From the NCBI GenBank assembly GCA_028583685.1, contig JAMXIF010001183.1, forward strand, positions 17,398,655 through 17,462,654: a stretch of 64,000 nt of DNA, given 5' to 3'. Of this stretch, positions 24,041 to 34,800 are shown piece after piece. Numbering within the stretch: the first letter of the stretch is position 1; each line of letters starts with the position of its first letter. Both the position numbers and the translations under genes were made by a program. The stretch is from Petaurus breviceps papuanus (lineage: Eukaryota > Chordata > Mammalia > Diprotodontia > Petauridae). Below the pieces are notes generated by a model. That model saw only the letters and a program-made list of their open reading frames with translations, ran no database searches and had not been told where the DNA came from.

Positions 24041-25600
24041 GGTCTTGTGGCCCAGCTGAATGACGCGCGAGGAGACGCCTGGACAAGGCCCTGGAGACGT
24101 CCAGCTCTAAGCTTGACTACTAGTCTTGGCTACGTTTCCATGGCACCCACCGCGGGACGCAAGGGGCGGGGCGACGCCAGTGCCGCGAAGGAGGCAGTCC
24201 GAGCGAATGCTGCGCTGCGCAGGCGCCCTCGTTCCGGGTGAAGCTCGGGCCCGGGCGCCGGGCGGGAGGAACAAAGATGGCGGTGGCGCCTGCGGCGGGA
24301 GCGGCCTCGGCGGCGGCAGGGCCAGCAGCCGGGCCCGCGGGGGGGGTTCTCTGGGGCAGGAGGGGGTGGCGCTGAACTGGGGCCCGGGCCCGCCTGGCCC
24401 CCTGCCGCCTCGCTGGGGACAGGTACAGGCTGAGGCGCCACGGGGGGTGGGAGGACTGGGGGGGGGGGTGGCGATGCTGCCCTCCCGCCACTGGGGCGCC
24501 GTTGGGGGCTGGGGGCACCGGCCGGTGTGCCGGCGGCGTCGGGGGAGGGCCGCGTTCGCAGCGGCTGGGCTGGGGGCGGGACGCCGCTACTGTAGTGGGA
24601 GGATGGCCGGCGGCCTGCCCGCGGCGGCCCGGGAGCCTCCTGCACCCGCAGCCAATCAGCGGCGACTACATCCCTGGCCCTGGGCCGAGGCACCTGTGGG
24701 GGAGGGGGCGCACCTCGGTGGGGGAGGGGGCCGGAGGTCCGAGAGATGGGACTGAGAGTGGGGTGGACTCCCCGGGCCTCCTTTCGGGTCTTTGGGTAGC
24801 CTTCCTTCCATTTGCATGGGCCCGGGATCCCAGAGGGGCGCGCCCCCCCCCCCCCCCCCCGGGATAGGACCCCAGCCCCTGGCACAGCCATTGTGTAGCC
24901 CCAGGTGCTTAGCCGGGTGTGTTACAGTGTGGGCAGTGAATGGGGTGAGGAGCTCGAGCTGGAGGGACGATGCCCAGCCATTAACCCAGCCTCCCGGAGG
25001 GCATCCCGAATGTGCATGGTTACCGCCCCCGAGGGGGGTCCTGGTGCTCACCCTTTCCTCTCCTCCCAGGGCCTGCCCCGGGTCTCCACTATGCCCCAGG
25101 CCTCGGAGCACCGACTGGGCCGGGCCCGTGAACAGCCCATCAGTGTCCAGCCCCGGGTGGGAGCCAAGCTACCCATCAGCTCCCGGGCCAGGAGCAAGGA
25201 GCGCCGAAGCCCAGCGCCTGCGCCTAACCCCATGCTAAGGCCACTGCCCCCTCGGCCCGGACCCCCTGAGGAAAGGTTCAAGAAGCTGGAGCTGGGGCGG
25301 GGGAGGAACTCAGCCCCTCGTCCCAGGGGCCCTCTCCGGGCTGATCATGGAGTGCCCCTGCCCGGCTCACCACCTCCCACTGTGGCGCTGCCTCTGCCCT
25401 CCCGCACTAACCTGGCTCGGTCCAAGTCTGTGAGCAGTGGGGACTTGCGGCCAGTAGGGGCTTTAGGCGGACATCGAGGCTGCGGGGAGCTGGGGGCTGC
25501 GCTGAGCCGCCTGACTCTCCGGCCTGAGCCCCCAGTGCTGAGACGAAGCACCTCTCTCCGTCGACTTGGCGGCTTCGCTGGCCCCCCCACCCTGATAACC
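24041..25600 (+). promoter_or_regulatory. USP21: USP21 CpG island and promoter
   Basis: Strongly GC- and CpG-rich. The YY1-type element AAAGATGGCGG at 24273-24283 marks the likely start region. A good donor at 24422/24423 (ggggacag|gtacag) probably ends a non-coding first exon. The island continues across intron 1 and into coding exon 2. Extremely G/C homopolymeric tracts occur: 11 G at 24458-24468 and 18 C at 24843-24860. Long open frames here, on both strands, reflect base composition. Confidence 0.7.
24277..24375 (+). promoter_or_regulatory. USP21: Candidate upstream ORF in USP21 exon 1
   Basis: The ATG inside the YY1-type element opens a 32-codon frame (MAVAPAAGAAS...) that ends in TGA at 24373-24375, before the proposed exon 1 donor. 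It is inside the leader only if transcription starts upstream of 24277. If translated it would be expected to lower initiation at the USP21 start. Confidence 0.35.
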
Positions 25601-28600
25601 ATTCAGTCAGAGCCCCCTCCCACCCACGGTCCCTTTCTCACATCTGCCCGGCCCCTGGAGTCTGTCCACCCTGATGACAAGATGGTGAGGACTCTTTTTC
25701 ATAGGTCAAGTGCCCATACCTCCAAACCCCACACCCCTGGGTTTCTGACTCCATTGGGTTCCCTGACCTTGCCTCTTTCTCAGTCCCTTCCCCACTCCTT
25801 CATGGTGCTTCATGTTATATGTAGGCAGTTCTAACTAGTATAGCCCCCTTCTCTCCCTTTACCTTCCTGGGCTCTTGAGACCCTTTTCTGGGACACCTGA
25901 GGCCCTTCAAAATCTCCTACCATATGGTCCTGCATCAGCCGCTGGGGATTCGATTTAGCTATTGGGGATCCTTCCTTAAATCTCTATGCCCTTCATTCCC
26001 CAGTGACCTCCCCTCTCCACCTCCCCACCCCTCCCCCCATCTCTTGGCTTGTGGCTAATTAATCTCTGGGGCTAAGGTGGGGCTAGGAATATCTGAGGGA
26101 GCTTGGGATAGCTGAGTAAGCTATCGCTGAGCTAGCTGAACTAAGCATAGTTGGAGCCAGCAAGGGAATCTGCCACGGGGGCAGGAGGGGGTCACAGGGG
26201 CAGGAAGGTGGAGGCTGGGGGCAAATGGGGAGTCATGCCTGTGCTAGGGGAGTTGCCCCGGGAGCTGCAGCGCCGCCTGGCTGGGCAGAACCAGAATGGG
26301 CTAGGAGGTGGGACAGCAATGGCAGAGTCAGTGATGCACACAGCTGTTCTGGGGATACTCCTCCTGGCCAGTGAGGTAGGGGGATAAAGGGAGTTGTGGA
26401 GGGATTGAGTGTAAGGCAGAGGATAGGAAAAGGAGACCCAGAGAGTCTCCTGGAAGGGGAAGACACAGGTTGGGGTTTTTGTTGTGGTGTCTGGAAGCCT
26501 TCAGCTTAGCATCGTACCCTTTTCCTAGGCTCATCACACACTGCTCTTGGGGTCTGGCCATGTTGGTCTCCGGAACTTGGGTAATACGGTGAGTGCCCCT
26601 CAATCCCTGGCAACGAGAAAAAGGGGAGGGAGGTGACAAAACTGATGACTTGAGATGAGGTAGATCAGTGTGCTTGCCCTCTCTGGGAGTGGGCTTGAAT
26701 GGAGGGCCTGATGTGTTTCACAGTGCTTCCTGAATGCCGTGTTACAGTGTCTGAGCAGCACAAGGCCACTTCGGGACTTCTGTCTTCGGAGAGACTTTCG
26801 GCAAGAGGTGCCTGGTGGGGGCCGGGCCCATCAAGAGCTTACTGAAGGTAGGGGAATATACATACCCTGATTCATTCCCTGAAGCCTAGTTATTTTCCTT
26901 GTATAGTAGTAATATACTTTATATTTATTATTTTACATGTAATTAGCATGTTGTATTTGTGTGATGCTTAACAGTTTTTCAAATTGCATTCACATCTATT
27001 ATCTCATTTGATTCTCAAAATATTTCTGTGAGGTAGGTAGAGCAGGTATTATCCCCGTTTTGCAAATGAGGAAACTGAGGCTCAAATAGATTAAATGACT
27101 TTCCCAAGATTACCCAGCTAGTAAATGGAAGAACCAGCATTAGAGTATAGGTCTTATCATTCCTAGTTCAGTGGACCCTTTGCTCATTCCACCCCATATT
27201 CTCCAACCTTTGAAAACCACTCTTGATACCACTGTCACCTCTGTCAACAAATACATGTATCTGCCCTCGACATCATGTCCACTAATCCCAAAGATATCAT
27301 TACTTCAGTACCTCTTTTCCACCTCCCTCTTCATTGGTTCTCCTTTGTCCCTCATCCCATAATAGCCTTTGCAGATGTGCTGGGAGCTCTGTGGCACCCT
27401 GACTCCTGTGAAGCTGTGAACCCTACACGTTTCCGCACTGTCTTCCAGAAATATGTCCCTTCCTTCTCCGGATACAGGTGGGGGTCTGCTAGGAGGAAGA
27501 ACTTCCCTCTGGCCAGGTTGGTGAGGGGCAGGGGTGGGACAGGGCAGGGCAACCCTAAGCAGAGGTAAGATAGGAGGATTCTTAAGATGTCACTCATGAA
27601 ACTATAGATAATTCTTATCAGGTGTGGGATGCTGTGTGGGGGAAAGGGGACAGGGAGAATAGAGTCAGTGTCCACCAGTCACTTTTTGGCTATAGCCAGC
27701 AGGATGCCCAGGAGTTCCTGAAGCTCCTCATGGAACGGCTACATCTAGAGATCAACCGGAGGGGCCGCCGTGCCCCACCCATCTTGGCTGATACCCCAGC
27801 CCCTTCTCTACCCCGACGAGGGGGGGCCCTCCTTGAAGAGCCTGAGCTGAGGTAAGGGGAAAGCCTTCCTTTTTATCCTGATCCCCCTTCCTTACTTGCA
27901 AATCTATTAGTTTATTCATATTTTCTGTTTATAAGCTCATTACGATTAGGAATGCAGGGTTAGAAGTGACCCTTTCTCAAGGCGGGGCAGAGGCAGGGAT
28001 GCAGGAAAGATTTGGGAAGAAGGAAGCAGGGATGGAGTGAAGTTGGTAGAAGGTGAATGTTACAGAAAGGAATTGAGGGGAAAATAAGGAGTTGGCCTGG
28101 CTGAAGTTTTTAGGGAAAGGGAGCATATTTAGTATAGCGGAAGGGGCAGAGGAGAACTAAGGCCTCCCACACATGAGAAGTGGGGTAGAAGAAATGAGAA
28201 ACAGAAGAAAAGCCTTCTCTCTCTCTCTTTGTGTGTTCATGTCTTTATCTTTGTTTCATCTTCCTTGACCTATGAGACGTTCCGTAATGCCCTTACCTCC
28301 TACAAGGTTAGTGAAGAAGCAGGAGGGAGAAGAGAGCACAAGGCTCACTTGGGGGCACTTAAGAATGGGGCCTGTTCTAGTGAGAGAGAGGGCAGCCTGA
28401 GGCTGGTACCCTGCCTTTGTGGGGCCTCAGGGCTGTTTTCCATGCTCTGTGACAGTGATGACGAGCGAGCCAATCTAATGTGGAAAAGATACTTGGATCG
28501 AGAGGACAGCAAAATCGTGGGTATGAAGGCAGGGCAAATGGGAGACCATAATGGATGAGGTGGAGAAATGGGGAGGTGGGACCGGGTAGACTGAAATATA

Positions 28601-30481
28601 CTATAGAGATGAGGAAAATATGGGCGGTATAAAAAGCCAGGGGCAAATATTAGCAATAGAAATGGGGTTGGGACATTTTGTTCAGGGCTAAAACTCATCT
28701 CCCTAATACCTTTTGTTTTCTAGACCTGTTTGTCGGCCAGTTGAAAAGTTGCCTCAAGTGCCAGGCCTGTGGGTATCGCTCCACAACCTTTGAGGTTTTT
28801 TGTGACCTATCCCTGCCTATCCCTAAGGTGAGGGTTTAGGGGGATTTTGGCAATGACACAGATCCTGTAACCTAATGGAGCCCATTCCCAGCCTGCCATC
28901 TTGGGTTTTCTGTCTTCTGTGTTAGTGATTTTTTTTTCCTGTCATCTGTGTTAGTGATGAGTAAGCATTTATCTGACTACACTTGTAACACTGCACTTTT
29001 ACCTATGTATCTTTGGACCCCTATTAAACTTATTCCTCTATGTTTGGGAGTGAGGGAGTTGACTCCCCAAGGTGATGTGTAACATCTTGAGTGAGTCCTG
29101 GGTTGGAGGTGGTCAAATTGAGATTATGTGGACACTCTCCCTTTTTCTCCAGAAAGGGTTTGCTGGGGGGAAGGTGTCTCTTCGGGACTGTTTCAGCCTC
29201 TTCACTAAGGAGGAAGAATTGGAGTCAGAGAATGCCCCGGTATGGAGCAGTGGGGTAGGGGAGACAGAGCCATAGCATGGAAGACTTAAGAGTTACTGCA
29301 TTTAGTGAGAGGGGAATTGGGAAATGCTTCACTAGTCACCCTGATATTCATGGGAGGGAGTGGGTAATGATAAATGTCCCTCAGTCAAGTGGGCATGAAG
29401 GACAGATTGCAGGATACCAAGTGAATGGAGGGCCCAGACAATTTGAATCTGTTTAGGAGGTGGAGCATGTTACTTTCATTTGCCATGCAGGTGTGTGACA
29501 GGTGTCGGCAGAGAACACGGAGCACCAAAAAGCTGACTGTGCAGAGGTTCCCTCGGATCCTTGTGCTCCGTATCCTCCTTTTGGGATGGCCTCTCCACTC
29601 CTCCCTTCCCCCTCACTCACTGCTTAGCTGTTAGTGCTCCTGTAGGCACTCTCTCCTCAGGCTCTTCCAATGCTCTTTGAAGTTGCAGAGATTGCCCTAA
29701 GAAAAGTAGGGTGGAAAGGGGCTCGTCTTCCTTAGGCTGGGGGCAGTGCATGACATGTGCACTTCACAGAGTCAGTAGCTTTAGTCTGCAAACTTCCTAC
29801 CTTGTTTCCCCTCCATGTTCCTTAACTGAGACCTAGACCTGAATCGGTTTTCTGCATCTCGAGGCTCTATTAAAAAAAGTTCTGTTGGAGTTGACTTCCC
29901 CCTGCAGCGACTGAGCCTAGGGGACTTTGCCAGTGATAAAGCTGGTAAGTCTGGTTGGGTGGCTTCCTGGGAGGTGGAGAGGGAAGGAAGGAGGAAGAAT
30001 ACCAGGGGACTCTGGTGCCCAGGGGAGGCAGTTTTTTGGGAAAGACTTAAATAGCTTTATCTCTACAGGGAGTCCGGTCTACCAGCTGTATGCCCTTTGC
30101 AACCACTCCGGCAGTGTCCACTATGGTCACTACACAGCCCTGTGCCGGGGCCAGACTGGTTGGCATGTCTACAATGACTCTCGGTGAGGACAGCTCCCCT
30201 CTCATTCTTATCCCAGAATTTCTCCAACACCTGTCTTGGATGCTGGAGTCCAGAACAGGAGCCAGTATGGGGAAGGGAGGGAAAGGGTATGGGTTTTCAG
30301 TGGCTGGGATTCTCTTGCCCTCAGGGTCCTAGGGAACCTGGTGGCCAAATCACCAACCACCTACCTGGTCCTTTTCCCCCCATTCTCCAGTGTCTCCCCT
30401 GTCAGTGAAAACCAGGTGGCCTCCAGTGAGGGCTACGTGCTGTTCTACCAGTTGATGCAGGAGCCAGCTCGGTGCCTGTGA
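25091..30481 (+). CDS. USP21: Ubiquitin-specific peptidase 21 (USP21), 12 coding exons
   Basis: USP21 is a C19-family cysteine protease that removes ubiquitin, and reportedly NEDD8, from targets such as histone H2A. Coding exons: 25091-25684, 26529-26588, 26724-26847, 27366-27477, 27696-27851, 28456-28520, 28724-28827, 29153-29239, 29491-29569, 29837-29944, 30069-30183, 30391-30481. The frame is continuous and gives 564 residues (human 565, from memory). Residues 1-198 form the basic, proline-rich N-terminal region, all in one exon. The catalytic domain follows: Cys219 in the NLGNTCFLNAV Cys box, His517 in VHYGHYTAL, Asp533 in VYNDSR. Zinc-binding pairs are Cys383/Cys386 and Cys436/Cys439. 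Exon 2 starts at acceptor 25068-25069, leaving 21 non-coding bases before the ATG, which begins [11 protein letters not shown] as in human. All catalytic residues are present, so the enzyme should be active. Confidence 0.97.
26151..26375 (+). other. USP21: Candidate alternative exon in USP21 intron 2
   Basis: A GC-rich segment inside the intron is open in one frame over 75 codons and ends at a donor-like site, GTGAG|GTAGGG (26375/26376). From the internal ATG at 26235 ([15 protein letters not shown]...) it gives 47 codons ending in phase 0, which matches the phase-0 start of exon 3. It could be an alternative first exon giving a shorter USP21 without the N-terminal region. The upstream acceptor is poor, so a cassette exon is less likely. 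It may simply be chance. Confidence 0.25.
26935..27165 (-). mobile_element. MIR SINE in USP21 intron 4
   Basis: Reverse MIR: tctatctcatttgattctca-type block, tgaggaaactgaggctca, gattacccagctagtaaatg. Confidence 0.8.
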
Positions 30482-30741
30482 TACCCCTCCAAGTCCCAGG
30501 ACCTGTGAAGCCCTCTTGATGCTCATAAATCCCAGACCTCCCATTTACCTCAGAGACGTCTATTTTTGTGTCTTTTTAATCTGGGAGGGGCTGTCTCCCC
30601 TGTATTTTTTTTATTAAAAGAGAAACAAAAACAACCCCTTAACACCTGGAGGCTTCTTCGGCCTCCCAGACCCGTGTACAGAGCTGCCCAACCTCTTGCC
30701 CATGTACAGCCCCCATTCCCGCTGCAGTCTCACTTTTTGTG

Positions 30742-30747
30742 AATAAA
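30742..30747 (+). terminator. USP21: USP21 poly(A) signal
   Basis: AATAAA 261 bases after the stop codon, followed by a short A-run and a TG-rich stretch. A weaker ATTAAA lies at 30613-30618 and could give a shorter 3' end. Confidence 0.75.
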
Positions 30748-30769
30748 TTTAATAGGAAAAAAAAGGCAA

Positions 30770-31290
30770 AGTGTCTGTTTATGGTCGAGCCCTCGGGGAA
30801 AGGCCCCTCTCCTGGATTCCTGCAGCCCCAGTCCTGCAGAACCTTCGTCCTGCTCCAGTGATCGCCCAGAGGCCTTCAGAGCCATGGGGGTCAAGGGGAG
30901 GAGGGTCGGTGACCGAGCCACGGGCCCGGGGCCAACGCGCCTCCTCTCGAAGCCGGGGGCCCAGCCGGCCCCCTGAGTGTTGACAAACACGGGCTGCGTT
31001 GCCGGGTGCCCTCGGCTCCCGCAGGCCCGGCCTGTTGCTAACATCAGCATGCTGTTTATGCAGCCCTCTCCCCACGGTCCTGGCCTCCGGCGGCCCCAAC
31101 TCCCTATCCCCGGGGTCCGTGCCTAGGGCCCCTAGTTCTCCCAGGTTACCTTCCCAACCCGCAACCCCAGGGCAGCTGGGCGCTGACGGGTTAAAAAAAC
31201 GCGCCGGCAGTTGGTCCCGCCCCCTACGGAAGAAGCCCGGTGACTCGGCGTTTTTATTGGTACAGCCTACGGAGGGGTTTCTGACCCCGC
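30770..31290. other. USP21-PPOX intergenic CpG-rich sequence
   Basis: GC-rich spacer that grades into the PPOX promoter. No further gene is visible; long open frames on both strands are compositional. Confidence 0.5.
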
Positions 31291-31815
31291 CAATCCGAAC
31301 CCACAAAACTACCTCGGCCCGGAGCGAGCCTCCCGAGTGTAAGTGGACGGCGAGCCAGAAGGGGCTGTGGGGTCCTGCTGGCAAGTGAGGCCGGCCCAGT
31401 GACAGAAGCCTCTCGGCCATGGGTCGGGGCCCGCCCTGCTGGGGCTGGAGTCTCCATTCGGGCCTCCCTGGGTCCTGCCGGGTCAGATAGCGCGGGGCGC
31501 GGCCCTTATCTGCTCTCCCGACGTGCGGCTTGGAGGCGGGGTCGCCTGAACTCTGCGACCCCTCCTCACCTCCCCCTGCCCTTGTTTATTCTGTCTCCCG
31601 GCTTCTCTCGGTGAGTCTTGGGCTTCGAGCTCCCGGGGGTCCGGAGGCGGGCCGGACCCGGCTGGGTGGAGGGGTCTCGGTGCTGAGGGGTTGGGTATTC
31701 GCTGCCGGCCGGAGGGCCCCACGTGTTGCCGTTTGCTCACGTGCCCCGGGGGTGGGGGTGGGGGCAGCGGAGCTCCCCGGCAGCGGCCACCTCCCCTCCC
31801 CCCTCAGGCTCCCCG
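31291..31815 (+). promoter_or_regulatory. PPOX: PPOX promoter, non-coding exon 1 and GATA sites
   Basis: CpG-rich with no TATA box. A strong donor at 31610/31611 (ctctcg|gtgagt) ends the inferred non-coding exon 1, and the acceptor at 31806-31807 (ccctcag) opens the first coding exon. CTTATCTG at 31505-31512 reads as AGATAAG on the other strand, a classical GATA site, and AGATAG lies at 31485-31490. PPOX has a known erythroid GATA1-responsive promoter, so these are plausible elements. Three G5 tracts at 31748-31764 lie just before the first coding exon. Confidence 0.6.
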
Positions 31816-34800
31816 ATGCCCCGGACCGTGGCCGTGCTGGGCGGAGGCATCAGCGGCTTGGCCGCCTGTTACCACTTGAGCCGGTCCCCATGGCCTCCCA
31901 AGGTTAGTGCCCCGTCCCGGAGCGTCATTTCCCAACCTCCCCCACCCCCCCCAATCTTTCGAAAAGCGCAAGCTTTGCGTCCCCCACCCCGCCAGTGAAC
32001 CCCAACTTTGACCTCAGTGGGTCTCGCAACCCGGGGCGTCCTGCCCTTGAGTGCGGGGCCGTGTCTCGTGGCCGTGGGCCTCCCTCGATCCTCTTCCCTA
32101 GGTGATCCTGATCGAAGCCAGCCAGCGCCTGGGGGGCTGGATTCGGTCAGTCCTCGGGGAGGATGGAGCTGTCTTTGAACTTGGACCCCGAGGAATTCGT
32201 CCTGCCGGAGAGTTAGGAGCCAGGACTTTGCTCATGGTGAGGGGGTCTGAACGCCGGAAAGGGTGGTGGAAGGGTTTTTCTGCTCGATCGAGTGAAGGGA
32301 AGATCCCCATTCGGACGACCCCCAACCCATGTCGTTCTCCCGATCAGTCGCTTCCTTTAATTTTTCTTATTCCTGGGTGGGTGGGTGGGTGGGGTTTGTT
32401 GAGTGCAGGTCTCTGAGCTTGGCTTGGACTCTGCGATTTTGCCAGTTCCCGGGAACCATCCTGCTGCTCAAAACCGCTTTCTGTATGTTGGGGGAACCTT
32501 GCACCCCCTTCCTAGTGGCCTCAGGTAGGTTTTACCTCACTTTTAAATACCTTAACCCGGCACTTCTATTAAGAAATTGTTTTTTGTTCTCTACACCACC
32601 CTCTGCACCTATCCACCCTCCTCATTTCCTTTTTCAAGGATGCTTCTTTAGCCTCAAGCCTTCATTTTTCTTATATCCATTATTCTGGTTATAGCATACC
32701 CCGTGTACATGTAGAAATAATACCCTAGGATCGAGGAGCCTTTCCAGCTGACCCTTCCTCATCCTGTACGCTTTCCTCCCTTGGAAAACAGGGGACTATT
32801 CCTTCCAGCCCCACCTTTCACCAAGCCCCTGCTCTGGGCTGGGCTACGAGAACTGACCACACCTCGAAGCAAGGAGCCCGATGAGACTGTGCACAGTTTT
32901 GCAGAGAGGCGCCTGGGACCAGAGGTGACTCCACTATAGAGCTCCTTTCAATAGCACACCATCTAGCACCCAACACCCCCACTGACATCCTTTGGGAATG
33001 TTTCTCCCACTGNNNNNNNNNNGCACCCAACACCCCCACTGACATCCTTTGGGAATGTTTCTCCCACTGCTCCCCTTCTTTGCACGTCTTTCCCATGGGG
33101 AACCAAAGCCTAAAATTTTCCCAGTCCTCCTGTTTGGGAAGAAAGCTGTCATTGAGGGAAGGTTGGGATGCAAAGCCTGGGAGGACCAAGGCCTAAAACC
33201 TTTTCCATTCCTGTCTTTTTCTGAAGGTGGCATCCATCGCTATAGACAGTCTTTGTCGAGGAGTATTTGCAGGAGACAGTAGAGTTCTCAGTATCCGCTC
33301 CTGTTTCCCCAGTCTCTTTCAGGCTGAGCAGACTCATCGATCCATTCTGCTGGGGTTGCTACTGGGTGCAGGTGAGGAGGTGCAACCCTGAGGGGATGAT
33401 TATCCAATGTAGAAGCTAACAGCTAAAGGGGAGACTGGGGAAAATTGTGACAGATGTTCCCTAACTCCTCTAGGGCAGAGCCCCCAGCTAGATTCACCTT
33501 TGATTAGTCAGGCCAGAGCTGAGCGTTGGAGCCAGTGGTCTCTTCGGGGAGGGCTGGAGACACTGCCTCAGGCCTTGGGCACCCACCTGCTTCATCAAGG
33601 AGTCACTGTTCTAAAGGGTCAGGCAGTTTGTGGACTCAACTTCCAGTCAGGTCGTTGGCAGGTAAAATGGTAAAATGGTTCTGAAGATTGTCTGGCTGTG
33701 TCTGTTTCTCATTGGGTCTGCCTCTGTTGCTTAGTGGACTAGATAGCAGGACACAGAATGCTGTGTGTTCCTACTAACCTCACCTTAGGCATCTCTTTCT
33801 CTGGTTCTGACCCCAGTCCCTAAACTGTAAATACCTACTAAACTGACTACCCAATACTGATGTACTCTAGGATGGAATGGGGGCTTGTGAGAACATCGGG
33901 CACTCCAATTTCTATCAGGAGTTTCAGTGAGGGGCATTCATCCTCTTTGCACTGTGTAGGGATGTGACTGTGAACATGAAAACATGATGTTTGTGTGGGA
34001 AGATGAGCGTGTAGGAAGGACACTGCTACAGTGTATGGGCCTTTCTCCGCCCCCCAGAATTGGAGTTATAACTCTGATACACTTCCATCTGTTTCCCCCG
34101 TCTGTCTCTCTCAGGTATCTCTGGGAGATAGCAGCCTGGAGGCTGATCACATCATTAGTGCCGTCCCTGCTGAAGGTAGTGGGGTGAGAGGGTGCTCCCC
34201 TTGGGTGGTGGTGGGGCAGCATTCTCCACACTCTTTCTGGGGGTGGGATTGAAGAGTAAGCCTTTTGTTATATCTTTTATCTTTCCCTGCAGGGACTTGT
34301 TGCTAGGAGTCCTTCCCTAGAGGAAGGTGCCAAATGACCATGTGTCTCTCTCCCTCCAGTGCTAAGTAAATTGCTTCCGTCTGAGGCAGCACCTCTAGCC
34401 CAGGCCCTGGCTCCTATTCGTGCAGTTTCTGTGGCTGTGGTGAATCTGCAGTATCAGGGGGTTCATCTGCCTGTCCAGGTAAAAGAACAGGGGAGGGACT
34501 TTGGAATAAGAAAACATGGGCTTGTCAGAGACCCTGCCTCACTGACATACTTGCCCCTTCCCCAGGGTTTTGGACACCTGGTGCCATCTTCGGAAGATCC
34601 TGGTGTCCTGGGAATTGTATATGATTCTGTTGCCTTTCCTGAACAGGACGGGAGCCCTTCCAGCCTTAGAGTAACGGTGAGAAAGTATCCTTACTGGGGG
34701 CTGTCAGGCAGCAAAGGGTGTCTGAAAGACTCCCTGAGGAAATGGAAGACATTAACTAGTCCCCACCTCTGCTGCTTACTTGCTGTGGGTAATTGTGGGT

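Noticed and set aside
24041-25281. Several long open frames on both strands of the USP21 CpG island (up to 253 codons, minus strand 24130-24891)
   Set aside because: They are caused by very high GC content with few stop codons. They have low-complexity Pro/Ala/Gly/Arg composition and no known domain. Only the frame beginning at 25091 is the USP21 coding exon.
30730-31907. Long open frames around the PPOX promoter on both strands (up to 213 codons)
   Set aside because: Compositional frames in a CpG island; no domain or splice support.
32966-33069. A real tandem duplication in PPOX intron 5
   Set aside because: The exact 47-base identity across a 10-N gap is better explained by unmerged overlapping contigs.
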